Source: Pseudomonas sp. MPC6
GTDB taxonomy: Bacteria > Pseudomonadota > Gammaproteobacteria > Pseudomonadales > Pseudomonadaceae
DNA length: 64,000 bases
Direction: 5' to 3'
Assembly (NCBI RefSeq): GCF_006094435.1
Contig: NZ_CP034783.1
Span: forward strand, 709,001 to 773,000
The position numbers and the translations under genes were made by a program. The notes under the pieces are model-generated. The model saw nothing but the letters and a program-made list of their open reading frames with translations, had not been told where the DNA came from and did no database searches. Position 1 is the first letter of the stretch, and every line of letters starts with the position of its first letter. Below, one piece after another: positions 10,898 through 19,761 of the stretch.

Positions 10898-12961
10898 ATG
10901 ACGCGCACTCGTAAAATTCTTCTCTGGACGGTCGCCAGCCTGGTTGTTCTGCTGGCCGTACTGGTTCTGGTCATCGCGTTCTTCGATTGGAACCGGATCA
11001 AACCTCCACTCAATGCCAAAGTGTCTGAAGAGCTGCACCGCCCGTTCGCCATCAATGGCAACCTGGCGGTCATCTGGCAGCGCGACCCCGACGAAGGTGG
11101 CTGGCGGGCGTGGGTGCCGTGGCCGCATGTAGTGGCCGAGGACCTGAGCCTGGGCAACCCGGACTGGTCGAAGCAGCCGCAGATGGTCACCCTCAAGCGC
11201 GTCGAACTGCGCATTTCACCTGTGGCCTTGCTGGCCCAACGCGTGGTGATCCCGCGCATCGACCTCACCGGACCCAATGCCCAGCTGCAGCGTCTGGCTG
11301 ATGGCCGCGCCAACTGGACATTCAAGTTCGATCCCAAGGATCCGGACGCTGAGCCTTCGAACTGGGTGGTGGACATTGGCGCGATCGGCTTCGACAAGGG
11401 CCACGTCACCCTCGACGACCAGAGCCTCAAGACACAACTTGACCTGATCATCGACCCGCTGGGCAAACCGATTCCATTTAGCGATATCGTCGGCGACAAG
11501 GCGGCGAAAACCGCGCAAGAGAAGGGCGCCACCCCCCAGGATTACGCGTTCGCCCTGAAGGTCAAAGGCCAATACCACAATCAGAAACTGGCAGGCGAGG
11601 GCAAGATTGGCGGCCTGCTGGCCCTGCAGGATGCGGCCAGGCCGTTTCCGCTCCAGGCCCAGGTCAAGATCGCCGACACCAGTGTCGAGCTGGCTGGCAC
11701 CCTGACCGATCCGCTGAACCTCGGTGCGTTGGACTTACAGCTGAAACTGGCCGGTGCCAGCCTCGGCAATCTCTACCCGTTGACCGGCGTGACCCTGCCG
11801 GATACACCACCCTATGCCACCGACGGTCATTTGATCGCCAAGCTGCATGAGCCTGGTGGCGCCGTGTTCCGCTACGAAGCGTTCAACGGCAAGATCGGCG
11901 CGAGCGACATCAATGGCAGCCTGGCCTATGTCGCCAGCCAGCCGCGGCCGAAACTCAGTGGCTCGCTGGTTTCCAATCAGTTGCTGTTTGCCGACCTGGC
12001 GCCATTGATCGGCGCCGACTCGAACGCCAAGCAAAAAGCCCGTGGCGGCGAAAGCAAGCAACCGGCGGACAAAGTCTTGCCGGTCGAAGCCTTCAAGACC
12101 GAGCGCTGGCGCGATATGGATGCCGACGTCGAATTCACCGGCAAACGCATCGTCCACAGCGAAAAACTGCCGTTCAACGACCTCTATACCCATGTGGTGC
12201 TGACCGACGGCGTGCTCAGCCTGGAACCGCTGCGCTTTGGTGTGGCAGGTGGCAAGCTGGATGCGCAGATTCGTCTGAACGGTCGCACCGAGCCGTTGGA
12301 GGGCCGGGCACAGCTCACGGCACGCGGCTTCAAGCTCAAGCAGTTGTTCCCGACGTTCGAACCGATGAAAACCAGTTTCGGTGAGCTCAATGGCGACGCC
12401 GACATCACCGGGCGTGGCAACTCGGTGGCCAAATTGCTGGGCAGTGCCAACGGCAACCTGAAGATGCTGATCAATGACGGCGCCATCAGTCGCGAGTTGA
12501 TGGAGCTTGCCGGGCTGAACGTCGGCAACTATGTGGTCGGCAAGATCTTCGGCGACAAGGAAGTGAAGATCAACTGCGCGGCCGCCGATTTCGACATCAA
12601 GACCGGTCTGGCAACCACGCGGCTGTTCGTCTTCGACACCGAGAACGCGATCATCTATATCGATGGCACGGCGAATATGGCGACTGAACAACTGGACCTG
12701 ACCATTTCTCCGGAATCCAAGGGGTGGCGTTTGATCTCGTTGCGTTCGCCGTTGTACGTGCGCGGCAAGTTCATCAAGCCGGATGCGGGTGTGAAAGCCG
12801 TTCCGCTGTTACTGCGCGGCGCCGGGATGGTTGCGCTGGGTGTCATTGCCGCGCCAGCGGCAGGACTGCTGGCGTTAATAGCACCGAGCGGGGGCGAGCC
12901 TAACCAGTGCGCACCGTTGCTGGAGCAGATGAAAGCGGGCAAGGCGCCGAAAACGGTATAA
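10898..12961 (+). CDS. AsmA-family protein (YhjG-like)
   Basis: 687 residues. An N-terminal inner-membrane anchor (about residues 6-28, ILLWTVASLVVLLAVLVLVI) is followed by a long periplasmic region of beta-rich AsmA/TamB-like sequence. Examples are ADGRANWTF near residue 140 and LNGDADITGRGNSVAKLLGSANG near 505, which continues into the conserved C-terminal AsmA domain. The family is thought to bridge inner and outer membranes and help lipid transport. The ATG at 10898 has AGGAG upstream; the frame opens 44 codons earlier without support. Confidence 0.88.
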   Translation: MTRTRKILLWTVASLVVLLAVLVLVIAFFDWNRIKPPLNAKVSEELHRPFAINGNLAVIWQRDPDEGGWRAWVPWPHVVAEDLSLGNPDWSKQPQMVTLKRVELRISPVALLAQRVVIPRIDLTGPNAQLQRLADGRANWTFKFDPKDPDAEPSNWVVDIGAIGFDKGHVTLDDQSLKTQLDLIIDPLGKPIPFSDIVGDKAAKTAQEKGATPQDYAFALKVKGQYHNQKLAGEGKIGGLLALQDAARPFPLQAQVKIADTSVELAGTLTDPLNLGALDLQLKLAGASLGNLYPLTGVTLPDTPPYATDGHLIAKLHEPGGAVFRYEAFNGKIGASDINGSLAYVASQPRPKLSGSLVSNQLLFADLAPLIGADSNAKQKARGGESKQPADKVLPVEAFKTERWRDMDADVEFTGKRIVHSEKLPFNDLYTHVVLTDGVLSLEPLRFGVAGGKLDAQIRLNGRTEPLEGRAQLTARGFKLKQLFPTFEPMKTSFGELNGDADITGRGNSVAKLLGSANGNLKMLINDGAISRELMELAGLNVGNYVVGKIFGDKEVKINCAAADFDIKTGLATTRLFVFDTENAIIYIDGTANMATEQLDLTISPESKGWRLISLRSPLYVRGKFIKPDAGVKAVPLLLRGAGMVALGVIAAPAAGLLALIAPSGGEPNQCAPLLEQMKAGKAPKTV

Positions 12962-13245
12962 GGCTGAAAAAGCTCAAGCAATGATCTGTAGCAAGCTTGA
13001 TCGCTCGCTATGGATCGTTGCAGTAGGCATTTCCAAGGTCGCCGATCAGCGGTTATTGTGGATTGTTGAGTGCCTCAGGCGCTGGGTTCTATCAATATTT
13101 TTTAAATATTAAACATAGAGGCGTAATGGTCGGGGGCTTGGTAATAACCTGTCATGCATGAACGGTGGAAAGTACAGCTCGGGATGATAAGTTGGAGCGG
13201 TCGGTCATCTGGCTGATCCCGAATAATACTTACATGGAAGTTTAT

Positions 13246-14028
13246 ATGACTATTTTAGTACCCAGTGCTGAAGAGAGCATGGCTTTTTTTGCAGGCGCAC
13301 AACTCGCCCCTCTGGTTAACAGGCGCAACCAAATCAGATCCTTTGCCGCGTTGAACGGTGAAGCAGTTGCCAAATCTGATTTTCTAATAGGTGATAATGC
13401 ACCGGTAGCGATTGGGTTTACCGACAATCTTGACGAAGAAAAAAAGAGTGCGGCGGCGGACAGTATCCATTTTGCAGAGCGCTATGCTGATTCATACTCC
13501 GATCGGAAAAAGACATCTGTTGAATGGCACACGAAATACGCTGAGGCATTGAAACATTGTGGCTGGTCGCTGACTAATTCCAAATATCAGGAGCAAGAGG
13601 TCAAGCAAACGAATGTCACAATGGATTCCATTGTCCTGGATCTGGTCAAGGCAGTTGCTGGCCGTAACGCACCGGCGATGCTGACAATGTTGGGGCAGGC
13701 CTTTGACAAAATGAAATCCGATGACGAGCTTGTCACTTTATTCGATCGTAATAGCAAAAGCGGCAACGACGCAGACTTCAGGCTCGTCCCTTGTCTGCAA
13801 ACCCCCGGAGGGACAGCAGTTGCTGCCTTCGTGGCGGTGGATTGCAATCTTTCAGCGTCGCAGGGCGGCGCCTGGTTTTGGAAGTGGAAATTTTCAAATT
13901 TGAAAATGAAAAGAGTAGCTACTGTCATGGAGCTCAATTTGCGTATGCATGAGCGCAGGAAGGATCAAATCATGGAGGCCCTTGATATAAGTTCGGACGA
14001 ATTTTTTAAGGGTGTCAAGCTCAAGTGA
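13246..14028 (+). CDS. Unrecognised protein, member 1 of a four-copy paralogous family
   Basis: 260 residues with no signal peptide or clear membrane segment. Shared family landmarks are an EEKKSAAADS segment leading to HFAERYAD (residues 75-82), a tryptophan and tyrosine at W94 and Y98, GW at 106-107, VTMDSIVLDLV at 124-134, an Ala-rich helix at 135-157, an aromatic strand GAWFWKWKFSN at 208-218, and a C-terminal ELNLRMHERRKDQIMEAL. The ATG at 13246 follows GGAAG by six bases. Base composition is visibly more AT-rich than neighbours. It is in tandem with member 2. The function is unknown. Confidence 0.8.
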   Translation: MTILVPSAEESMAFFAGAQLAPLVNRRNQIRSFAALNGEAVAKSDFLIGDNAPVAIGFTDNLDEEKKSAAADSIHFAERYADSYSDRKKTSVEWHTKYAEALKHCGWSLTNSKYQEQEVKQTNVTMDSIVLDLVKAVAGRNAPAMLTMLGQAFDKMKSDDELVTLFDRNSKSGNDADFRLVPCLQTPGGTAVAAFVAVDCNLSASQGGAWFWKWKFSNLKMKRVATVMELNLRMHERRKDQIMEALDISSDEFFKGVKLK

Positions 14029-14091
14029 TGGAAGCGCTATTGGCTGCAGGATGAGCAGCCCGTTTTTAAAAGAGGCAGTTTGGAGAACAAT

Positions 14092-14766
14092 ATGATCAAG
14101 GATGATGTTGTTGTAGTGGCGGGTAATGTGTTGTCCGTTTCAAGCGATGTTGTTGATCCTTGGAAAGAAGCTGTGATCAGCTCGCTGCTGTTCTCTCGGC
14201 TCTATGCTAATTCACAAGCTGACAGGTTTGCCCAAGCGCAGCAATGGTATAAAGATTACGATGATGCCTTGGGGCGTTTGAAGTGGGAGCTTAAGGCTAA
14301 TAGGAGTAATGATTTTGAGCCCATGGAAGGCAGTGTCATCGTGGTGAAAGATCTGATTAAAACCCAAATGGTGGATGCTTTAGGCTCAGCTCAAGCTGAG
14401 CAGTTTGAGCGACTGATGCGCAGTATTGAACTCGCCTCGAGCGCGGAGATGCTCGCCGCGCAGGTTGGGGAGCATGCAGTGGTCAAGGTGGCTGTGAATG
14501 ACATTCATGAGGCTTCATGTTTGGCCCTGCAGCTGTGTTTGGTGGGGCAGGGGCCCCTCATTTGCTCGGTGTTTGTTCGCTTTGACACCACTCAAGAGGT
14601 TGATTTTGATTTTTTCAATCAGAATTTCATGAGTGAACATATTGCAGGCAAGGTCAGTGTGGACGTTTCGCTGCGAGTGCTAAACAAAGTGAGTTATGAA
14701 AAAAGTCGAATGCGAGAGATTATTGCAAGCAAGCTTCCTGAAGCAGGAGAGCTCGCAGGTGCTTGA
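14092..14766 (+). CDS. Unrecognised protein, member 2 of the four-copy paralogous family
   Basis: 224 residues, the most diverged copy. It keeps the N-terminal pattern DPWKEAVISSLLFSRLYAN (residues 22-40), QWYKDYDDAL (51-60) and a W at 65 with K where the others have G. The central TMD motif and the FLFWxW strand are not recognisable. The ATG at 14092 has GGAG upstream, so it is preferred over a TTG at 14080. It starts 63 bases after member 1 and is probably co-transcribed with it. The function is unknown. Confidence 0.72.
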   Translation: MIKDDVVVVAGNVLSVSSDVVDPWKEAVISSLLFSRLYANSQADRFAQAQQWYKDYDDALGRLKWELKANRSNDFEPMEGSVIVVKDLIKTQMVDALGSAQAEQFERLMRSIELASSAEMLAAQVGEHAVVKVAVNDIHEASCLALQLCLVGQGPLICSVFVRFDTTQEVDFDFFNQNFMSEHIAGKVSVDVSLRVLNKVSYEKSRMREIIASKLPEAGELAGA

Positions 14767-14829
14767 TCTCTCTTGATAACTGTTTCTTTGGTTGTTTATT
14801 GCCGAGCACGGTATGCCCTTGTTTTACCT

Positions 14830-14867
14830 GTAAGAAGTTGGGGCTTCGCGCCAGCCCAACTTCTTAC
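14830..14867. repeat. Perfect 13-bp inverted repeat after the tandem paralogs
   Basis: GTAAGAAGTTGGG pairs with CCCAACTTCTTAC across a 12-base loop. No T-run follows, so it is a stable RNA hairpin but not a classical terminator. Confidence 0.75.
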
Positions 14868-14978
14868 GTGCCTCGGCCTGGATTCAGTACGGTGATGTGG
14901 AATGACAGGGTTACAATTTGTTGTCGGACTTTTAATGATTTGCTTTTGTTTCTTTGGCTTTCTGTTGTCATGAATGGG

Positions 14979-15021
14979 AGCGGCCTTACTGCGTTACTGA
15001 TGCGCAATAAGGCTGCTTTTT
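14979..15021 (+). terminator. Rho-independent terminator between the paralog pair and the ferritin-like gene
   Basis: AGCGGCCTTA (14979-14988) pairs with TAAGGCTGCT (15008-15017, one G-T pair) across a 19-base loop, followed by five Ts. It lies just before the stop of the convergent ferritin-like gene. Confidence 0.7.
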
Positions 15022-15023
15022 CG

Positions 15024-15554
15024 TTATAGATCTTTCAGAATATCGGCCATGTCATCCGCATGCTCTTCTTCCTGAGCCAGGATGTCTTCGAAGATGCGCC
15101 GGGTGGTAGGGTCTTGCTCGCCAATGTACTGAATGATCTCGCGGTAGCTGTCGATGGCGATGCGCTCGGCGACCAGGTCTTCGTAGACCATTTCCTTGAG
15201 CGAGTTGCCGGCCACGTACTGGGCGTGGGAGTTTTTCGACAGCAGGTCGGGGTTGAACTCGGGTTCGCCGCCCAGCTGCACGATGCGTTCGGCCAGGCGG
15301 TCGGCGTGTTGGGCTTCCTGGGTCGCGTGTTCGAGAAATTCGTCGGCGGCGACGTGGGCTTTCAGGCCGTTGGCCATGAAGTAGTGGCGCTTGTAGCGCA
15401 ACACGCAGACCAGCTCGGTGGCCAGCGATTCGTTGAGCAAGCGCAGGACTTCTTCACGGTCGGCGCTGTAGCTTTCGGTCACTGCGCCGTTTTCGACGTT
15501 CTTGCGGGCACGCTCGCGCAGGGTGGTTACATCGGACAAATGCATATCGCTCAT
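15024..15554 (-). CDS. Bacterioferritin/Dps-like diiron protein
   Basis: 176 residues forming a ferritin-like four-helix bundle. Likely diiron ligands are in NESLATELVCVLRYKRHYF (helix A), FLEHATQEAQHADRLAERI (helix B), VAERIAIDSYREII (helix C) and DILAQEEEHADDMADIL (helix D). It resembles the P. aeruginosa protein annotated as probable bacterioferritin near the urease genes. The likely role is iron storage or peroxide/iron detoxification. The ATG follows AGGAG by six bases. Confidence 0.88.
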   Translation of the reverse strand: MSDMHLSDVTTLRERARKNVENGAVTESYSADREEVLRLLNESLATELVCVLRYKRHYFMANGLKAHVAADEFLEHATQEAQHADRLAERIVQLGGEPEFNPDLLSKNSHAQYVAGNSLKEMVYEDLVAERIAIDSYREIIQYIGEQDPTTRRIFEDILAQEEEHADDMADILKDL

Positions 15555-15688
15555 CTCGATCTCCTGGAGGCTGATCCGTTTTGCGTCACCTTCTGAGGAA
15601 GTGATCGCTACTTAAGGTGTGAGTAATGAGGGACGCAAAAAGTTTTATGTATTTTGGCATTGGAAACGATTGCAGCCTGCGCCAGGCG

Positions 15689-16621
15689 CTACAGGGAAAT
15701 GCGCGCGGGGAAAGCCTGCGATCCGGGCACCAGGCCAGATAATCGGACTTCTTCCTGCAACCATGCAAAGAACGCCCGGACCGGCGGATGCCGTTCGCGC
15801 CCCGGCACGCAAAGAGCGCTGTACCCAGCCCCGTTGACCTGAATGTCGCCCCGGTAAGGCACCAGTAAGCCGCTGGACACACTCTCGGATACCAGAATAT
15901 TGCTCGCCAGCACCAGGCCTTGCCCGGCGATGGCGGCTTGGAGGGCGTAATGTTCTTCGTCGTACTCCCGGACCGCCGGTTGCCCCGCCAGCCAGGTTTC
16001 GCCGGACTGCGCGCACCAGGCAACCCAGCCATGGGCATAGAGCCTGGAGTTGTGCCAGCTTACGCTGATCAGCGTGGGTGCCCGCTGCCCGGCCAGGGCC
16101 ACTTGTTCGGGTGAGCCATAGACACCGAAGGATTCATCGAACAGGCACAGGCCATAAAGGTTCGGATAGTCATCGAGGCTGTAGCGCACTGCCAGATCGA
16201 CGCTGGCGTCCTGATGCAAGTCGATGACTTCGCAATGAGTGTCGAGCCGCAGGCTGATCGTGGGGTGGCGGGCGTAAAAGCGTCCAAGACGTGGCACCAG
16301 CCAGAGGGCGGCGAAAGCGGCGGTGGTGGATATCGTCAGGCTCGCAACGCTGCGTTGCGGACGCAAGGTGTCGACGCTTTGCGCAATTTCCAGCAAGGCG
16401 CCGTGCAGGCTGTGGAATAGCCGTTCACCGCGCGCGGTAAGGCGCACTTGTCGTGGCAGCCGCTCGAACAGCGGCACACCGAGCCAGCTCTCCAGCGAAC
16501 GAACCTGATGGGAAACCGCGGTTGGGGTTACCGAGAGCTCTTCAGCAGCAGCCTTGAAGCTCGACAAGCGTGCAGCGGATTCAAAGGCACGCAGGGCAGT
16601 GAGCGGTAGCGAGGCAAACAT
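15689..16621 (-). CDS. LysR-family transcriptional regulator (GcvA-like)
   Basis: 310 residues. The N-terminal winged HTH is PLTALRAFESAARLSSFKAAAEELSVTPTAVSHQVRSLE, a GcvA-type opening, followed by a periplasmic-binding-like effector domain (about residues 90-295). It is divergent from the FMN-dependent oxidoreductase gene at 16746, the usual arrangement for a LysR protein and its target. An inverted repeat lies between them. Confidence 0.92.
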   Translation of the reverse strand: MFASLPLTALRAFESAARLSSFKAAAEELSVTPTAVSHQVRSLESWLGVPLFERLPRQVRLTARGERLFHSLHGALLEIAQSVDTLRPQRSVASLTISTTAAFAALWLVPRLGRFYARHPTISLRLDTHCEVIDLHQDASVDLAVRYSLDDYPNLYGLCLFDESFGVYGSPEQVALAGQRAPTLISVSWHNSRLYAHGWVAWCAQSGETWLAGQPAVREYDEEHYALQAAIAGQGLVLASNILVSESVSSGLLVPYRGDIQVNGAGYSALCVPGRERHPPVRAFFAWLQEEVRLSGLVPGSQAFPARISL

Positions 16622-16633
16622 ATGAATAACTCC

Positions 16634-16652
16634 ATGAATGAAATTAATTCAT
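16634..16652. promoter_or_regulatory. Candidate LysR operator
   Basis: ATGAA-N9-TTCAT is a perfect five-base inverted repeat (ATGAATGAAATTAATTCAT) with the T-N11-A geometry of LysR boxes. It sits 13 bases upstream of the LysR start, in the divergent region before the oxidoreductase gene. Confidence 0.6.
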
Positions 16653-16745
16653 CCAGAATGATTTTTGTTCATTTGAAGAGGGACGGCTTCGCGCCACAGT
16701 CTGCAAGGCACAAGCAGATCGAGTTTAATCCTTCAGGAGAATCAG

Positions 16746-17384
16746 ATGAAAAAAATTCTAGCTGTTCACGCCAGCCCCCGTGGCGAGCGTTCTCACTCCC
16801 GGCGCTTGGCTGAGGTGTTTCTTTCGGCCTGGCAGGCCAGCCACCCGCAATCACATTTGACCCGCCGTGAAGTCGGCAGGAGCCTCATTCCGCCGGTCAA
16901 TGAAGCCTTTGTCGCCGCGGCGTTTTATCCCGAACCCGAGGCGCGACCTCTGTCGATGCAGGCCGATCTGGCGTTCAGCGATGAACTGGTTGGCGAGCTG
17001 CTAGGCCATGACTTGCTGGTCATCTCCACACCGATGCACAACTTCAGCGTGCCCAGCGGCCTGAAAGCCTGGATCGATCAGATCGTACGGCTTGGCTTGA
17101 CCTTCAATCACACCCTGGACAACGGCGTCGCCCAATATGAACCGTTGGTACGGGGGAAAAAAGCCCTGATCGTCACCAGTCGGGGCGGATTCGGTTTCGG
17201 GCCGGGTGGTGAACTGGAAGCCATGAACCATGCCGATCCGTTGCTGCGCACGGCGTTGGGTTTCATTGGCATTACCGACCTCACGGTGGTGGCTGCCGAG
17301 GGCGAAGAGTCCGCCGGGCGCACTTTCCAGATTTCCGCGGCCGAGGCCGAGCAGCGTTTACTCACACTGGCCAGGGAGTTCTAG
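16746..17384 (+). CDS. FMN-dependent NADH-azoreductase/flavodoxin-fold oxidoreductase (AzoR-like)
   Basis: 212 residues. The N-terminal [22 protein letters not shown] is the FMN phosphate-binding motif of AzoR/quinone reductases. [27 protein letters not shown] (residues about 94-120) is a second family hallmark, and SRGGFGF binds the flavin ring. It likely performs two-electron reduction of quinones or azo compounds. The start is set by AGGAG ahead of the ATG. It is followed directly (TAGATG) by the SMR gene, so the two form an operon probably controlled by the divergent LysR. Confidence 0.88.
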   Translation: MKKILAVHASPRGERSHSRRLAEVFLSAWQASHPQSHLTRREVGRSLIPPVNEAFVAAAFYPEPEARPLSMQADLAFSDELVGELLGHDLLVISTPMHNFSVPSGLKAWIDQIVRLGLTFNHTLDNGVAQYEPLVRGKKALIVTSRGGFGFGPGGELEAMNHADPLLRTALGFIGITDLTVVAAEGEESAGRTFQISAAEAEQRLLTLAREF

Positions 17385-17690
17385 ATGGCCTGGCTGTTTT
17401 TGCTGATCGCCGCCGGGTTCGAAGTCACCTTTGCCATGGGCATGAAGTACGCCGATGGCTTCACTCGACTTTGGCCCTCGCTGATCACGGTGGCCGCCGC
17501 GGTGGGCGGGATTTACTTCCTGACCCTGGCCATGCGCGAGCTGCCGGTGAGCATCGCTTATCCGATCTGGACCGCCATTGGCTCACTGGGCACCGTATTT
17601 CTAGGGTTCGCGCTACTCGGAGAAAGCCTGACGGCCGTTAAAATGGTATCGGTGGGGTTGATTGTGGCGGGTGTGGTGGGGTTGAAATAG
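17385..17690 (+). CDS. SMR-family small multidrug/guanidinium exporter (SugE/Gdx-like)
   Basis: 101 residues with four hydrophobic helices. The membrane-embedded Glu13 (AAGFEVTFA) is the conserved proton/substrate residue of SMR transporters. AYPIWTAIGSLGTVFLG resembles the SugE/Gdx subgroup (AYxxWTGIG). Whether it exports guanidinium or quaternary cations is uncertain. The ATG abuts the upstream stop with no spacer, suggesting translational coupling. Confidence 0.87.
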   Translation: MAWLFLLIAAGFEVTFAMGMKYADGFTRLWPSLITVAAAVGGIYFLTLAMRELPVSIAYPIWTAIGSLGTVFLGFALLGESLTAVKMVSVGLIVAGVVGLK

Positions 17691-17798
17691 GGCGGTTGTC
17701 ATAGACTGGTCGTCCAGTTGTCACCTTCGATGTCGAAGCTTGGCGGATGTCTTGCATCGCGCCTTGCCTCACCTCACCGATCACAAGGATGTTTGCCC

Positions 17799-18689
17799 AT
17801 GTCGCAAGGTTCGGCCACGCGCTATCCGTTGGTTCTGGTTCCGGGAATGCTCGGGTTTATCTGTCTGCTGCTCTATCCGTACTGGTACGGGATTGTTTCG
17901 GCGTTGCGCCGGGATGGGGCAACGGTGATTGCGGTGCAGGTCTCGCCGCTCAACTCGACCGAGGTGCGCGGTGAGCAATTGCTGGCGCGGATCGAAGAGA
18001 TCGTGCGGGAGACCGGTGCCGAGAAAGTCAATCTGATCGGCCATAGCCAGGGCTCGCTCACCGCCCGTTATGCCGCCGCCAAACGCCCGGATCGAGTCGC
18101 CTCGGTCACATCGGTGGCCGGGCCCAATCACGGTTCGGAGCTGGCGGACTACCTGCACAAACACTACCCGGCAGACAGCGCCAAGGGTCGCCTGCTCGGT
18201 GTTTTGCTGCGGCTGATCGGCGCGTTGATGAACCTGCTGGACACCGGTTATCGCGGGCCGAAACTGCCAGTGGATGTCCCAGCCTCGCATCAATCGCTGA
18301 CTACTGCAGGCGTGGCGCTGTTCAATCAGCAATATCCGCAGGGGTTGCCGCTAACCTGGGGCGGGCAGGGGCCTGAAGTGGTCAACGGGGTGCGTTATTA
18401 CTCCTGGTCCGGGACCTTGCAACCGGGTAAAACCGATCGCGGGTCCAACCTGTTTGATGGGACTAACCGAAGCTGTCGCTTGTTTGCCAGAACATTCGTG
18501 CGCGAAGTCGGGCATTGCGACGGGATGGTCGGGCGATACAGTTCGCATCTCGGTACGGTGATTGGTGATGAGTACCCGCTGGATCACTTCGACATCGTCA
18601 ATCAATCGCTGGGATTGGTGGGCAAGGGCGCGCAACCGGTCCGGTTGTTTGTCGAGCATGCGGCGCGGTTGAAAGCGGCAGGGGTTTAG
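17799..18689 (+). CDS. Triacylglycerol lipase (subfamily I.1-like, Pseudomonas fragi type)
   Basis: 296 residues. The nucleophile elbow is GHSQG (Ser83), followed by the family block SVAGPNHGSELADYL. The C-terminal part has NGVRYYSWSG, CDGMVGRYSSHLG and DEYPLDHFD, which contain the catalytic Asp/His and calcium-site residues. Two Cys (in NRSCRL and GHCDG) could form the family disulfide. The oxyanion-hole motif reads LVPGMLGF, with Pro where lipases normally have His. No cleavable signal peptide is evident from the ATG at 17799, and no foldase gene is adjacent. Confidence 0.85.
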   Translation: MSQGSATRYPLVLVPGMLGFICLLLYPYWYGIVSALRRDGATVIAVQVSPLNSTEVRGEQLLARIEEIVRETGAEKVNLIGHSQGSLTARYAAAKRPDRVASVTSVAGPNHGSELADYLHKHYPADSAKGRLLGVLLRLIGALMNLLDTGYRGPKLPVDVPASHQSLTTAGVALFNQQYPQGLPLTWGGQGPEVVNGVRYYSWSGTLQPGKTDRGSNLFDGTNRSCRLFARTFVREVGHCDGMVGRYSSHLGTVIGDEYPLDHFDIVNQSLGLVGKGAQPVRLFVEHAARLKAAGV

Positions 18690-18710
18690 CAGGTCGACCG
18701 AATCATCGTT

Positions 18711-18769
18711 CTTCGCGAGCAGGCTCGCTCACATTGGACTCGGTTGCCCACAGAGTCTGCTCGCGAATG
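18711..18769. repeat. Degenerate REP pair
   Basis: CTTCGCGAGCAGGCTCGCTCAC at the left and CACAGAGTCTGCTCGCGAATG at the right form an imperfect inverted pair. It lies between the convergent lipase and EamA genes. Confidence 0.65.
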
Positions 18770-18777
18770 ACATCAGA

Positions 18778-19665
18778 TCAGGCAGCGCAAGGCCTACGGC
18801 GCAATACGGTGGTCCAGCGCTCCGAAACAATCACCCCGGCCAAGGTCAGGACCCCACCCACCAGGTGATACATCGCCAATTGCTCGTGCAGCACCACCGT
18901 CGCAATCAGTGCCGTCATCAGCGGCAGCAGATTGAAAAACAGTGTGGTCCGGCTCGGCCCCAGGCGCATAACCGCCTGCATCCAGGCCAGCGGCGCAATC
19001 ATCGAAGCGAGCAGGCAGGCGTACAACACCAGCGGAATGTTCTGCAGGGTCAATCCGATTTTCGGTGATGTGAGAAACAGCGGAAACAACACGACTACCG
19101 CCACCAGTACTTGCAAATACAGCAAGACCAGCGGCGGCAAGCGCAATTGCCACTTTTTCAGCAGGGTGCTGTAGATCGCATAGGCCAGGGTGGCGATCAG
19201 CATCATCGCGTCGCCCAGATTGACGCCGTGATCCAGCAAGGCGCCGAGGCTGCCGGAGGAAATCACCACCAGCACCCCGGCAAACGACAGTACCGCACCG
19301 GCCAACGCCCCGGCAGTCAGGCGCTGGCCCAGGCTGACGATGGCCATGGCCAGTGACATCAGCGGCATCAGTGACAGGATGATCCCCATGTTTGTGGCCG
19401 AGGTCAGCGTCGCGGCGAAATACGCCAGGCTTTGATAGACCGCCATGCCCAGCACGCCGAGGATGAAGATCTTGCCCAGGTTCGGGCGGATCGCCGGCCA
19501 ATGGGCAATTACCGGTTTGAGCATGAACGGCGTGAACAGAATCCCGGCCAGCAGCCAGCGATAGAAGCCAATCTCGGCGGGGAAAATCGCTCCAGCCGAC
19601 ATTTTGGTGATCACGGTGTTGCCGGCCCAGATGAAAATGGCCAGCAGGGGATACGCGTATTGCAT
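18778..19665 (-). CDS. EamA/DMT-family inner-membrane transporter
   Basis: 295 residues with about ten hydrophobic helices arranged as two EamA repeats. The opening is AIFIWAGNTVITKM, and LLDHGVNLGDAMMLIATLAYAIYSTLLKKW leads the second half, as in RhaT/YedA-like exporters. The substrate is unknown. It is divergent from an AraC-type regulator 96 bases away, which probably controls it. Confidence 0.88.
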   Translation of the reverse strand: MQYAYPLLAIFIWAGNTVITKMSAGAIFPAEIGFYRWLLAGILFTPFMLKPVIAHWPAIRPNLGKIFILGVLGMAVYQSLAYFAATLTSATNMGIILSLMPLMSLAMAIVSLGQRLTAGALAGAVLSFAGVLVVISSGSLGALLDHGVNLGDAMMLIATLAYAIYSTLLKKWQLRLPPLVLLYLQVLVAVVVLFPLFLTSPKIGLTLQNIPLVLYACLLASMIAPLAWMQAVMRLGPSRTTLFFNLLPLMTALIATVVLHEQLAMYHLVGGVLTLAGVIVSERWTTVLRRRPCAA

Positions 19666-19761
19666 TGGGAAAAACCAGAACGTTAATGAGGGATGATTAT
19701 CGCCTGTCTGGATTAATGCCTATACTGCGATCCAGTCAATCTGCCACTGATTCCGGACAGC

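Noticed and set aside
14763..15029. 88-codon plus-strand open frame after member 2
   Set aside because: It contains a perfect hairpin and a terminator, has no ribosome-binding site and resembles nothing known.
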